A stretch of 64,000 nt of DNA from contig NZ_DLHL01000063.1 in the NCBI RefSeq assembly GCF_002483225.1, positions 188,847-252,846 on the forward strand, written 5' to 3'. Positions within the stretch are counted from its first letter, which is position 1. Every line of letters starts with the position of its first letter. The position numbers and the translations under genes were made by a program. Shown one piece after another: positions 21,607 through 30,334 of this stretch. Under the pieces are notes generated by a model that made no database searches, was not told where the DNA came from, and worked only from the letters and a program-made list of their open reading frames with translations. This stretch comes from Gemmatimonas sp. UBA7669. Its GTDB lineage: Bacteria > Gemmatimonadota > Gemmatimonadetes > Gemmatimonadales > Gemmatimonadaceae.

Positions 21607-22508
21607 CAGGATGCCCCCGGCGCAGGCAGCAGCAGCACGTCGTACAGGGCGTACACCACCGGCAACACGAAGAACAGCGAGTCGAGACGATCCAGCACGC
21701 CACCGTGTCCTGGGAAGATGGAACCGCTGTCCTTCACGCCGCCCTCACGCTTGATGAGCGACTCCGCCAGATCACCAATCTGTGCAACCACACTCACCAC
21801 GCACGCAAACAACACGAGCCCGAGTGGCGAAAAGGCAAGTTGAGCGCGCGGCACGAGCACCAGCGGCACAAACGCCGTAGCCACCGCGACAGTCAGCACG
21901 ACACCACCAACGGCACCGGACACGGTCTTCCCGGGGCTTACGGATGGCATGAGCTTGCGACCGCCAATGGCGCGACCGGCAAAGTACGCGCCCGTATCGC
22001 TGGCCCAGGTGAGCACCAGCGGCAGCAGCACCAGCAGGGCGCCGGCGGTGTCGCCAATGGCAAAGCGGTGATAGCGGAGACCATACACGAAGGCGAGCGC
22101 GCCACCGGTATAGAGCACGCCGAACAGCGTGGTGGAGACCGCCGCCACCGGACCGCCGTCCACACCCCGCAACCAGATGGTGAGGGCAAACAGCGCCAGT
22201 ACCACCAGCATGGGCAGCACCAGCGGAATGCGCAGCACGCCCAGGGTCTGACCATGTACTGCCAGCGGAATGAGTGCCGACAGCACAATGCCGACGCCGC
22301 TCAGCGGTTTGGCACCGGCCCCGCGCGCAATGCGATAAAACTCCCACGCCCCGATGGCTGAGAGTGCGGCGGCCAGGGTGGCCAGTGCGGCGTCGCCAAA
22401 CCAGATGATTCCAACGGCAAGCGGCGCGCCGATGAGCGCCACGACGACACGACGACCGAGTTCGCTCACGAGGGGATGGGAGGGGTGAGGCGGGACAAGC
22501 GATGACAC
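21606..22508 (-). CDS. cdsA: Phosphatidate cytidylyltransferase (CDP-diglyceride synthase)
   Basis: Makes CDP-diacylglycerol from phosphatidate and CTP in the inner membrane, the branch point to all phospholipids. It is 300 aa with about eight hydrophobic segments. The C-terminal signature is complete: QIGDLAESLIKREGGVKDSG and PGHGGVLDRLDS. No ATG fits; GTG at 22508 is used here and GTG at 22469 is an alternative. It lies 53 nt after uppS. Confidence 0.95.
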   Translation of the reverse strand: MSSLVPPHPSHPLVSELGRRVVVALIGAPLAVGIIWFGDAALATLAAALSAIGAWEFYRIARGAGAKPLSGVGIVLSALIPLAVHGQTLGVLRIPLVLPMLVVLALFALTIWLRGVDGGPVAAVSTTLFGVLYTGGALAFVYGLRYHRFAIGDTAGALLVLLPLVLTWASDTGAYFAGRAIGGRKLMPSVSPGKTVSGAVGGVVLTVAVATAFVPLVLVPRAQLAFSPLGLVLFACVVSVVAQIGDLAESLIKREGGVKDSGSIFPGHGGVLDRLDSLFFVLPVVYALYDVLLLPAPGAS

Positions 22509-22561
22509 GGCGCCGGATGGGCACCGCCCGGCGCTTCAGGGGCGCGGCTCAGGTACGGGGC

Positions 22562-23311
<750 letters not shown>

Positions 23312-23365
23312 GCGGAAACGGGACGGTGCGGTACGGCACGGGGGAGACAGGTCCGCAAGGCGGAC

Positions 23366-23920
23366 TCAAACCTCCATGACTTCAGCTTCTTTGGTCTTCA
23401 GGAGCGCCTCGAGCTTGCCGATGGCGTCATCGTGCACCTTCTGCAGGTCCTTCTCGGCCTGCTTCTTGTCGTCCTCCGACACGCCGTCGAGCTTCTTGAC
23501 CTTGTCGCGGGCGTCCGTACGCGCATGACGGATGGCGATCTTGCCGTCCTCCGCCAGCTTGTGCAGCACCTTGACCAGCTCCTTGCGACGCTGCTCGGTC
23601 ATGCTGGGCAGCGGCACGCGGATGATGCCGTTCTGGTGGGCCGGATCGAGGCCAAGGTCCGACTCACGAATGGCCTTTTCGATGACCTTCGCCTGACCCT
23701 TGTCAAACGGGGTGACGAGAAGAATGCGGGGCTCCGGCGCCGACACCGAGGCCACCTGATTGAGCGGCACCAGCGAGCCGTAGGCTTCGACCTTGATGGT
23801 GTCGAGCATGTTGGGCGAGGCCTTGCCCGAACGAATGCCCGCGAACTCGCGCTTGGAGTTCTCGATGGCCTTGTCCATGCCGGCCTTGGCGTCCTTCACG
23901 ATCTGCGCAGTTGTGCTCAT
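23366..23920 (-). CDS. frr: Ribosome recycling factor
   Basis: Splits post-termination ribosomes with EF-G. It is 184 aa, typical, starting MSTTAQIVKDAKAGMDKAIE. The conserved IRSGKASPNMLDTIKVEAYG and RRKELVKVLHKLAEDGKIAIR segments are intact. The ATG overlaps the pyrH stop (ATGA). Confidence 0.98.
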   Translation of the reverse strand: MSTTAQIVKDAKAGMDKAIENSKREFAGIRSGKASPNMLDTIKVEAYGSLVPLNQVASVSAPEPRILLVTPFDKGQAKVIEKAIRESDLGLDPAHQNGIIRVPLPSMTEQRRKELVKVLHKLAEDGKIAIRHARTDARDKVKKLDGVSEDDKKQAEKDLQKVHDDAIGKLEALLKTKEAEVMEV

Positions 23921-24684
23921 GAAACCAGTGTCCCTACGCGTTCGCCCCGAACGGCGCGAACGATCGCACCAGGGCGGTGAATGTTGAGGACCACCAACGG
24001 CAACTGATTCTCCTTGCAGAGCGTGATGGCCGTCTGGTCCATCACACGCAGCTCTTCGAGCATCACGTCGCGATAACTGATGGTCTCGTACAGGGTGGCG
24101 TTCGGGTCCTTCTTGGGATCCGCCGAATACACGCCGTCCACGCTGGTGGCCTTGATGATGACGTCCGCCTTCATCTGGATGGCTCGCAGCACGGCCGCGG
24201 TATCGGTGGAAAAATACGGGTTGCCCGTGCCGGCGGCAAAGATGACGGTCCGCCCCTTCTCGAAATGCCGCAAGGCACGACGCCGGATGTAGGGCTCCGC
24301 CAACTCTTCCATGCGGATGGCCGTCATGACCCGCGTATCCAGGCCGCGCTTCTCCAGCACGTCCTGCAGCGCCATGGCGTTGATGACCGTGCCGAGCATG
24401 CCCATGTAGTCGGCACCCACGCGGTCCATGCCCATCTGCGAGAGCTGGGTGCCGCGCACGATGTTGCCCCCGCCGATGACCATGCCGAGTTGCACGCCAA
24501 GACGCGCCACCTCGAGAATCTGGTCGGCAAAGAAGCCAATGCGGTCAAAATCGAAACCCACCCCACGCTCCCCGGCGAGTGCTTCGCCGGAGAGCTTGAG
24601 GAGAATGCGCTTGAACTTGAGGTCGCCCCCGTCTGCCACGGGCTCCCCCACGAGCGGCGGGTGGTCGTGAGCGTTGTCGCTCAT
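23917..24684 (-). CDS. pyrH: Uridylate kinase
   Basis: Phosphorylates UMP to UDP; hexameric amino-acid-kinase-fold enzyme. It is 255 aa with a roughly 20-residue polar N-terminal extension before the conserved KRILLKLSGEALAGERGVGFD. The GGGNIVRG loop and the ATP region KATSVDGVYSADPKKDP are present. It lies 6 nt after tsf. Confidence 0.97.
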   Translation of the reverse strand: MSDNAHDHPPLVGEPVADGGDLKFKRILLKLSGEALAGERGVGFDFDRIGFFADQILEVARLGVQLGMVIGGGNIVRGTQLSQMGMDRVGADYMGMLGTVINAMALQDVLEKRGLDTRVMTAIRMEELAEPYIRRRALRHFEKGRTVIFAAGTGNPYFSTDTAAVLRAIQMKADVIIKATSVDGVYSADPKKDPNATLYETISYRDVMLEELRVMDQTAITLCKENQLPLVVLNIHRPGAIVRAVRGERVGTLVS

Positions 24685-24690
24685 GACCGC

Positions 24691-25578
24691 TTACTCAGCG
24701 CCGAGCTGCAGACGCGCGAAACGGTCCACGGTGATCGTGCCGCCGGCGCGCTTGGCGTGCTCGGCCACCAGCTGCGTGATGGTCTGGCCCGCGTCACGCA
24801 CCCAGGGCTGGGGCATGAGGGTCACGTCCTTGAGGTACGCTTCCACCTTGCCGGTGGAGATCTTCTCGATCATGGCTTCGGGCTTGCCGGCCTCACGGGC
24901 CTGCGCCTCGGCCACACGCTGCTCGCTCTCGAGCTTCTCGGCGGGCACGCCGCTGCGGTCGACGGCGATGGGCGCCGCAGCCGCCACGTGCTCGGCCAGG
25001 AACTTCACGAGCTCCTTGGTGGCTTCGTGCTGCGCCACTTCGGGCGACGACGCCGTGACCTGCACCAGCGTGGCCAGCTTGCCGTTGTGGTGGCGGTACA
25101 TGCCCACCTGACCGTTTGCGTCAGCGTCGAAGCGCACGGTGCGCTTCACGTTGACGGCCTCACCAGTCTTGGCGGCCGCTGCCTTCACGTACTCGGCCAC
25201 CGACTCCGCCGCGTTGCCGTTCATCGGCTCGGCGAGGAACGTGTCGATATCCGCGGCGCTGGAGCGCAGGCGCTGCGCCACAAGGGCGGCCACGATTTCG
25301 CCGAAGGCGTCGTTGCGTGCCACGAAGTCGGTCTCACACGCGACTTCGACGAGGCCCGCCGACTGGCCGTTGTTGAAGACTTCTCCACCGACGATGCCTT
25401 CGCTGGTGGAGCGATCGGCGCGCTTCTCCGCCTTGGCGATGCCCTTCTTGCGGAGATACTCGACGGCCGCGTCCATGTCGCCGTTGGTCTCCTCGAGCGC
25501 CTTCTTGCAGTCCATCATGCCGGCGCCGGTGCGCTGGCGGAGTTCCGAGACGGCCTTGGCCGAAATCGCGGTAGTCAT
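24691..25578 (-). CDS. tsf: Elongation factor Ts
   Basis: Nucleotide exchange factor for EF-Tu. It is 295 aa from MTTAISAKAVSELRQRTGAG; the longer upstream frame crosses the intergenic hairpin and is rejected. The N-terminal UBA-like domain has GMMDCKKALEETNGDMDAAVEYL, then the core signature VEVACETDFVARND. The 160-nt gap to rpsB contains a strong hairpin, so tsf may be expressed at a lower level than S2. Confidence 0.97.
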   Translation of the reverse strand: MTTAISAKAVSELRQRTGAGMMDCKKALEETNGDMDAAVEYLRKKGIAKAEKRADRSTSEGIVGGEVFNNGQSAGLVEVACETDFVARNDAFGEIVAALVAQRLRSSAADIDTFLAEPMNGNAAESVAEYVKAAAAKTGEAVNVKRTVRFDADANGQVGMYRHHNGKLATLVQVTASSPEVAQHEATKELVKFLAEHVAAAAPIAVDRSGVPAEKLESEQRVAEAQAREAGKPEAMIEKISTGKVEAYLKDVTLMPQPWVRDAGQTITQLVAEHAKRAGGTITVDRFARLQLGAE

Positions 25579-25643
25579 CGTCCAGTCCTGGGAAAAACGG
25601 TCTATGTGTACGGAAAAATTGCAGCGAAGCTGGGCCCTGCACA

Positions 25644-25674
25644 CGAACGCCGCCGGAGTGGCCGGCGGCGTTCG
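25644..25674 (-). terminator. Intergenic hairpin between rpsB and tsf
   Basis: A perfect 13-bp stem (CGAACGCCGCCGG with CCGGCGGCGTTCG) and 5-nt loop. A run of five U follows only about 25 nt later on the minus strand, so it may be a partial terminator, a processing site, or an mRNA end after rpsB. Confidence 0.5.
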
Positions 25675-25738
25675 CGATCCTGCATCCGGTCGCCGGGGCT
25701 AGTGCCCGGCAGCGGATTTCGTGCGTCCGACCGCGCGC

Positions 25739-26683
25739 TTACTCGGCGTCGGCTGCACCCGCGTCGTCGCCAGCGCCCGCTTCGGGCGCCGCGGCTTCCC
25801 CACCCTTCAGACGGGCCGCAATGGCCTCGGGCTTGGCCCGACGGCGACGCGGACGGCGATCGTTGCTGCCGCCGCCACGGTTGTCGCCGCCACCACGGTT
25901 GTCACCACCACGACCACGATCGCCGCGATCGGCACGCTCCGCGCCACGATCCGACGAGAAGGTGTACGTCTCGGCCTCTTCCTCGACCGGACGCGCGGGC
26001 GCCTCGCGGCGCGCCTCTTCGATCGTGTCGGAGACCACCTTGGTGATCAGCTCGACCGAACGGATGGCGTCGTCGTTACCCGCAATGGGCACCGTGATGA
26101 GATCCGGATCGGCGTTCGTGTCGACGATGGCCACGATGGGCACGCCGAGCTTGTTGGCCTCGGAGACGGCAATGCGCTCCTTCTTGGAGTCGATGATGAA
26201 CAGCAGCCCCGGGAGGCGGTTCATCGTCTTGATGCCGGCGAGGTACTTGGACAGCTTCTCGCGCTGACGCGACATGAGTAGCTGTTCCTTCTTCGTGTAG
26301 TTCTGCAGCGAGCCGTCTTCGACGCCGGCCTCGAGCTCCTTGAGCTTCTTGACCTGCTTCTTGACCGTCTGATAGTTGGTCAGCATGCCGCCGAGCCAAC
26401 GCTCCGTGACGAACATGGCGCCGCAGCGCGCGGCCTCGTCGCGCACGATGGAGGCCAGCTGGCGCTTGGTGCAGACGAAGAGTACGCTCTCGCCGCGCAA
26501 TACGACCTCGCGGACGAGCTTCTGCGCCAGTTCGATCTGGCGGAGCGTCTTCTGCAGGTCGATGATGTGAATGCCATTGCGCTCAGCGAAAATGAAGCGG
26601 CGCATCTTGGGGTTCCACCGACGGGTCTGGTGCCCGAAGTGAACGCCCGCGGCGAGCAGTTGCTCGAGTGACGGAGTCGACAT
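25739..26683 (-). CDS. rpsB: 30S ribosomal protein S2 with RGG-rich C-terminal extension
   Basis: Small-subunit protein on the 30S back near S1. It is 314 aa, against about 240 in E. coli. The normal S2 body ends near residue 225 (start MSTPSLEQLLAAGVHFGHQT; GLLFIIDSKKERIAVSEANK; GNDDAIRSVELITKVVSDTI). After it comes a tail of about 85 residues: acidic, then RGDRGRGGDNRGGGDNRGGG, then basic RRPRRRRAKPE, then Ala/Glu-rich to the end. Glycine-arginine tails of this kind bind RNA in other proteins; here that is inference. A long hairpin lies in its leader. Confidence 0.97.
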   Translation of the reverse strand: MSTPSLEQLLAAGVHFGHQTRRWNPKMRRFIFAERNGIHIIDLQKTLRQIELAQKLVREVVLRGESVLFVCTKRQLASIVRDEAARCGAMFVTERWLGGMLTNYQTVKKQVKKLKELEAGVEDGSLQNYTKKEQLLMSRQREKLSKYLAGIKTMNRLPGLLFIIDSKKERIAVSEANKLGVPIVAIVDTNADPDLITVPIAGNDDAIRSVELITKVVSDTIEEARREAPARPVEEEAETYTFSSDRGAERADRGDRGRGGDNRGGGDNRGGGSNDRRPRRRRAKPEAIAARLKGGEAAAPEAGAGDDAGAADAE

Positions 26684-26730
26684 GTTGATGTGTCCTGGGG
26701 TTTTGATTCGCGTCCGTGATTGTCAGCGTC

Positions 26731-26782
26731 GGTGGCGACTGTCCCGCAGAGCGAAACGTCAGGCGGGACAGCACCCGCCACC
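26731..26782 (-). promoter_or_regulatory. Long stem-loop in rpsB 5' leader
   Basis: Two consecutive stems pair across a 15-nt loop: 26731-26737 with 26776-26782 (GGTGGCG/CGCCACC) and 26739-26747 with 26763-26771 (CTGTCCCGC/GCGGGACAG), with a small asymmetric internal loop. It lies 47 nt before the rpsB ATG and no U-run follows, so an S2-responsive leader is more likely than a terminator. Not matched to a known RNA family by me. Confidence 0.5.
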
Positions 26783-26817
26783 AACTCGAACCACGTGTGA
26801 GATAGGCTGGTCGAGCC

Positions 26818-26839
26818 GTCGGTGCCCGAAGGCACCGAC
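26818..26839 (-). terminator. Hairpin downstream of rpsI
   Basis: A 9-bp stem GTCGGTGCC/GGCACCGAC closed by a CGAA tetraloop (UUCG on the minus-strand RNA), 9 nt after the rpsI stop. A UUCG loop is typical of very stable bacterial hairpins. No U-run. Confidence 0.5.
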
Positions 26840-26848
26840 CACGCTCGA

Positions 26849-27238
26849 TTAACGCTTCGAGAACTGGAAGCGCTTACGGGCGCCAGCGCGGCCCGGCTTC
26901 TTGCGCTCGACCTCGCGCGCGTCGCGCGTGAGCAGGCCGAACTCGCGGAGCTTCTTGCGGTTGCTCTCGTCGATCTTGACGAGGGCACGGGCAACGGCGA
27001 GCCGCACCGCGCCCGCCTGACCCGACATGCCGCCGCCGTTGAGCACGCACTTCACGTCGAAGTTGCCGAGCGTGTCCGTGAGCGTGAACGGCTGCTGAAT
27101 GGCCGACACCAGCGTGGGGCGCGGGAAGTAGTCACCGAGCGTGCGGCCGTTGACGTCCCACTTGCCGGAGCCCGGCGTCATGTAGAGACGGCAGACCGCT
27201 TCCTTGCGACGGCCGACGGCGTGGATCTGTTCCGACAT
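26849..27238 (-). CDS. rpsI: 30S ribosomal protein S9
   Basis: Small-subunit protein whose C-terminal tail reaches the P site. It is 129 aa, typical, starting MSEQIHAVGRRKEAVCRLYM. The conserved GGGMSGQAGAVRLAVARAL and the terminal RKRFQFSKR are present. It shares one base with the rplM stop (TAATG). Confidence 0.98.
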   Translation of the reverse strand: MSEQIHAVGRRKEAVCRLYMTPGSGKWDVNGRTLGDYFPRPTLVSAIQQPFTLTDTLGNFDVKCVLNGGGMSGQAGAVRLAVARALVKIDESNRKKLREFGLLTRDAREVERKKPGRAGARKRFQFSKR

Positions 27239-27690
27239 TACTTGCTGGCCTCGGCAGAGGAGAAGGTGAGCTTGGCCGGGTTCTGGGCCACGTGCGGATG
27301 CTCGGCGCCGGCAAACACGCGCAGCTTGCGGCGCAGCACCTGACGGCCGAGGGTGGTCTTCGGCAGCATGCCGTACACGGCCTTCTCGATGATGCGCTCG
27401 GGGTGCTTGGCGAGCATCGTCGCAAACGGCGTGTGCTTCTCGTGACCCATGTAGCCGGTGTGGCTGAAGTAGGTCTTCTGCTCCGCCTTGCGTCCGGTGA
27501 CCTGCACCTTGGAGGCGTTGATCACGATGACGAAGTCACCCGTGTCCATGTGCGGGGTGTACATGGGCTTGTGCTTGCCGCGGATGATCTTCGCGACTTC
27601 CGACGCGAGCCGGCCCAGGACCATTCCTTCCGCGTCGACGATATACCACCGACGGTCGATATCCTTCGGGGTCGCGCTGTAGGTCTTCAT
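27238..27690 (-). CDS. rplM: 50S ribosomal protein L13
   Basis: Early-assembly large-subunit protein. It is 150 aa with the conserved RWYIVDAEGMVLGRLASEVA, KVQVTGRKAEQKTYF and AVYGMLPKTTLGRQVLRRKL. It is the first gene of the rplM-rpsI pair and has a sigma70 promoter about 110 nt upstream. Confidence 0.98.
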   Translation of the reverse strand: MKTYSATPKDIDRRWYIVDAEGMVLGRLASEVAKIIRGKHKPMYTPHMDTGDFVIVINASKVQVTGRKAEQKTYFSHTGYMGHEKHTPFATMLAKHPERIIEKAVYGMLPKTTLGRQVLRRKLRVFAGAEHPHVAQNPAKLTFSSAEASK

Positions 27691-27800
27691 GCTGACGTGA
27701 TCCGTACGTGATGCGGGATGCCCGGTCTCCCGGTGCTCCCGGCAGAGGGTGAACCCTGTTAGATGACTGAAAATTTCCCGCCAAAACGGGACAGACCCGT

Positions 27801-27829
27801 AGCTTACTCAGGCCAGAAGTGGTTGTCAA
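27801..27829 (-). promoter_or_regulatory. Sigma70-type promoter for rplM-rpsI
   Basis: Minus-strand consensus TTGACA (27829-27824), 17-nt spacer, TAAGCT (27806-27801). The predicted leader of about 104 nt carries a small hairpin (TCCCG-6 nt-CGGGA at 27776-27791). The rest of the 27.7-27.97 kb gap holds no gene. Confidence 0.7.
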
Positions 27830-27971
27830 CGCACGGCTTGGAGTTCCAGATACGGGTTGAGAGGCCCTCGGGCCTTGCCAACTGCCGGTCCCGCCGCCAC
27901 TGTCCCGCCACCGAGTCCGACCCGTGAACCGACGGGGCCGGTCCGCCCCCTCCCCAGCACCCGGAGACAGC

Positions 27972-28322
27972 ATGTCGATGATGTCGGAGTTCAAGGAATT
28001 CGCCATGAAGGGCAGCGTGCTGGACCTCGCCGTTGGCGTGGTCATCGGCGGCGCCTTTCAGAAAATCGTCGACAGCATGGTGAATGACATCATCATGCCG
28101 GTGGTCGGCCTCCTGACCGGTGGCGTGGACTTCACCAACCGGTTCTTCGCCTTTGGTGGCGGCAGCTTCAACACGCTCGAAGAGGCAAAGAAGGCCGGCG
28201 CTCCCACGCTGGCCTACGGCGTCTTCCTCAACCAGGTGCTCACGTTTCTGATCGTGGCCTTCACGCTCTTTCTCGTGATCAAGGGTGTCAACCGCATGCG
28301 CCGGAACGCTCCCGCCGCCTGA
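27972..28322 (+). CDS. mscL: Large-conductance mechanosensitive channel
   Basis: Pressure-relief channel of the inner membrane opened by osmotic down-shock. It is 116 aa from the ATG at 27972 with GGAG 5 nt upstream; a longer frame from 27924 has no rationale. The conserved N-terminus FKEFAMKGSVLDLAVGVVIGGAF is followed by the two helices and a short charged C-terminus. Divergent from rplM and convergent with the biotin carrier gene. Confidence 0.97.
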   Translation: MSMMSEFKEFAMKGSVLDLAVGVVIGGAFQKIVDSMVNDIIMPVVGLLTGGVDFTNRFFAFGGGSFNTLEEAKKAGAPTLAYGVFLNQVLTFLIVAFTLFLVIKGVNRMRRNAPAA

Positions 28323-28338
28323 TCCCGAGGACCGTCCG

Positions 28339-28851
28339 TTACTCCGGGAGCGGTCCGAGGTCGACCAGGATCGCTCCCTTCTCCACGGCCTGACCGGCCT
28401 GGACCCGTACGCCGGTCACCACCCCGACTGCGGTAGCCCGCAGTTCGTTCTCCATCTTCATGGCTTCGATGACCACGAGACCCTGACCGGCGCTGACCGT
28501 GTCACCCGGCTGGACCGCCACACGGACGACCAAGCCTGGCATGGGGGCCACCAACGGCGCGGGTCCACTCGCCGCCGCCGAAGCCGCCGTCAGGTCCTTG
28601 ATGGCCCGCATGCGCTCATCAAGGGCTTCGGCCTCGACCCGGGCCCCATCCACGTCGAGCTGCCATCGCCCGCGCTCCGTGCCGCGACGTGCCACCACCC
28701 GGTGCACCTGCTGCCCCACCCGCACCAGCCGCACCGGGGTCCCCGGGACATGCGTCAGTGAGGCCTCCACGGTCCGGCCATCCACGGTAACCTGCGCGCC
28801 ATCGAGTTCCACCGTGACACGCTGGCCGTTCACATCCACGAGATACTTCAT
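28339..28851 (-). CDS. Biotin carboxyl carrier subunit of an acyl-CoA carboxylase
   Basis: Carries the biotin that shuttles CO2 between the two carboxylase half-reactions. It is 170 aa: about 90 N-terminal residues of beta structure, an Ala/Pro linker, then a biotinyl domain with the biotinylated lysine in EAMKMEN. The start is the ATG of MKYLVDVNG, overlapping the methyltransferase stop (ATGA); the long frame further upstream is a shadow. Together with the biotin carboxylase (30335-31870) it corresponds to the alpha subunit of propionyl/methylcrotonyl-CoA carboxylases, here split in two. Confidence 0.9.
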   Translation of the reverse strand: MKYLVDVNGQRVTVELDGAQVTVDGRTVEASLTHVPGTPVRLVRVGQQVHRVVARRGTERGRWQLDVDGARVEAEALDERMRAIKDLTAASAAASGPAPLVAPMPGLVVRVAVQPGDTVSAGQGLVVIEAMKMENELRATAVGVVTGVRVQAGQAVEKGAILVDLGPLPE

Positions 28852-30290
28852 CGGTTCTCCCGCCGCAGCACGCACACGCTCTCCACGTGCGCCGTCTGCG
28901 GAAACATGTCGAAACACTCTACCGACTCCACCTGCCATGACGGCAAGCGAGTGAGATCCCGCGCCAGCGTCGCGGGATTGCAGCTCACGTAGACCACCCC
29001 GCGAAGAGCCCCGGGGTGCTGCTCCAGCCACGCCGTCACGTCCTCGTGCACACCGGCGCGTGGCGGATTGAGCACCACCACATCTGCCGTCAAATCGCGC
29101 AACGCGGCAACGGCCGACTCCATGCGCTCGGCGCGGATGCTCCAGCGCGCCGCCTGCTCTGCGCTCAGGGCCTCGTGCTGCCACTCCATCGTGCGCACGG
29201 CCTCGCTATCCAGCTCCACACTGACAACAGTGGCGCCGTGCTCAACCAGCGCGCGCGAGAGACGTCCCGTGCCCGCGTATCCATCCACGACGTGCCGGGC
29301 CTGCATCTCGCCAATGGTGTGCAGCACATGCTGGTGCATGGCATCGGCGACTTCGGCATTGACCTGCGCGAACGCCTGGGCAAATGCCTGCGCCTCGGCC
29401 ACCTCCGGCCCCTCCGGTACCATCAGTTCCACGTCGGCATCGGCCGCGGGCACCCAGTGCACCTGCGTCACCGCGGGTGCACGCTGTTGCGCGACCTGCT
29501 GCCATTCCATCTGCTCCGGCCAGGCCTCACCGCCCTGCACCACCACGTGAATCTGCGCGCCGGCGTGTAGACCAGTTGCGTGCGGCGCGGTTGCGTGTAG
29601 CGCGGTTGCGTGTTGCGCGGTTGCGTGTTGCGCGGTTGCGTGTAGCGCGCCATCGCGACCTGCGTCTTCCAATGCGGCCGGCGCCGTGCTGGCGATGAGC
29701 CGGAGCGAGAGGCGCAGCGTCTCCCCAGACGGCAGGGCGACCACCGCGCGTTCCACCACGCTGCGCAGCGCTGACCAGGTGGCATCGATGAGCGGATGCA
29801 CGATCTCGCAGTGCTCGAGCGAGAAGAGTCGCGCCCCCGCATCGTGGCGATGCAAGCCCGCCAGCCACCCAGAGCCGCGACGTCGTAGTGCCACCGTCAA
29901 TCGCGTGCGATACGCCCACTCCGCGCCGCTCACGAGCGACGGCAATGGCACCTCGCGTCTGCCGATGCGCGCGAGTGTATCGCGCACGATCTCCCGACGC
30001 GCCTGCTGCTGCGTGGCGGCATCGAGATGCTGCAGTTGGCAGCCGCCGCACGCGTCGCGCTCGTAGTGCGCACAGCGCGCGTCCACGCGCTGCGTGGATG
30101 GCGTGATGACCTGCAGCACCCGACCACGCCCGAGGCGGCCCTGCACCCGATACGCCACCTGCACCACATCGCCGGGGGCGGTACGCGGTACGAACACCGC
30201 CAGGCCACCGAGGCGACCCACGCCATCACCGCCGGCCGCAATGCGATCGATGGTCAGCACCCCCACCTGCTCGGTGGCCGCGCCCTTCAT
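28848..30290 (-). CDS. 23S rRNA (uracil-5-)-methyltransferase, RlmD/TrmA family
   Basis: SAM-dependent m5U methyltransferase of rRNA (RlmD/RlmCD type). It is 480 aa from the ATG at 30290, which has GGAGG about 5 nt upstream. It has an N-terminal TRAM domain (about 5-60), a Fe-S cluster set C73, C81, C84 plus the cysteine of EHCEI, the SAM motif VVDGYAGTGRLSRAL, then LNPPRAG and the catalytic cysteine in VYVSCNPATLARD. In the middle, an imperfect repeat of the type HATAQ is encoded by a 15-bp tandem array. It sits between the two halves of a carboxylase, overlapping the biotin carrier gene by 4 nt. Confidence 0.9.
   Translation of the reverse strand: MKGAATEQVGVLTIDRIAAGGDGVGRLGGLAVFVPRTAPGDVVQVAYRVQGRLGRGRVLQVITPSTQRVDARCAHYERDACGGCQLQHLDAATQQQARREIVRDTLARIGRREVPLPSLVSGAEWAYRTRLTVALRRRGSGWLAGLHRHDAGARLFSLEHCEIVHPLIDATWSALRSVVERAVVALPSGETLRLSLRLIASTAPAALEDAGRDGALHATAQHATAQHATALHATAPHATGLHAGAQIHVVVQGGEAWPEQMEWQQVAQQRAPAVTQVHWVPAADADVELMVPEGPEVAEAQAFAQAFAQVNAEVADAMHQHVLHTIGEMQARHVVDGYAGTGRLSRALVEHGATVVSVELDSEAVRTMEWQHEALSAEQAARWSIRAERMESAVAALRDLTADVVVLNPPRAGVHEDVTAWLEQHPGALRGVVYVSCNPATLARDLTRLPSWQVESVECFDMFPQTAHVESVCVLRRENR
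29560..29649. repeat. 15-bp minisatellite inside the rRNA methyltransferase gene
   Basis: Five direct copies of a 15-bp unit of the form GTTGCGTGTAGCGCG start at 29575, 29590, 29605, 29620 and 29635, preceded by a degenerate sixth copy. The unit is a multiple of three, so copy-number change keeps the frame; the protein gains or loses five residues of the HATAQ type. Confidence 0.9.
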
Positions 30291-30334
30291 CGAGCCCTCC
30301 GGTGCGCCTCGTGTCCGGCGTCCTCGCGGAGACT

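Noticed and set aside
23977..26046. 689-codon plus-strand frame across pyrH, tsf and rpsB
   Set aside because: Antisense to three certain genes, no motif, low-complexity translation.
29560..29649. CRISPR-like repeats
   Set aside because: 15-bp units with no spacers, lying inside a coding frame.
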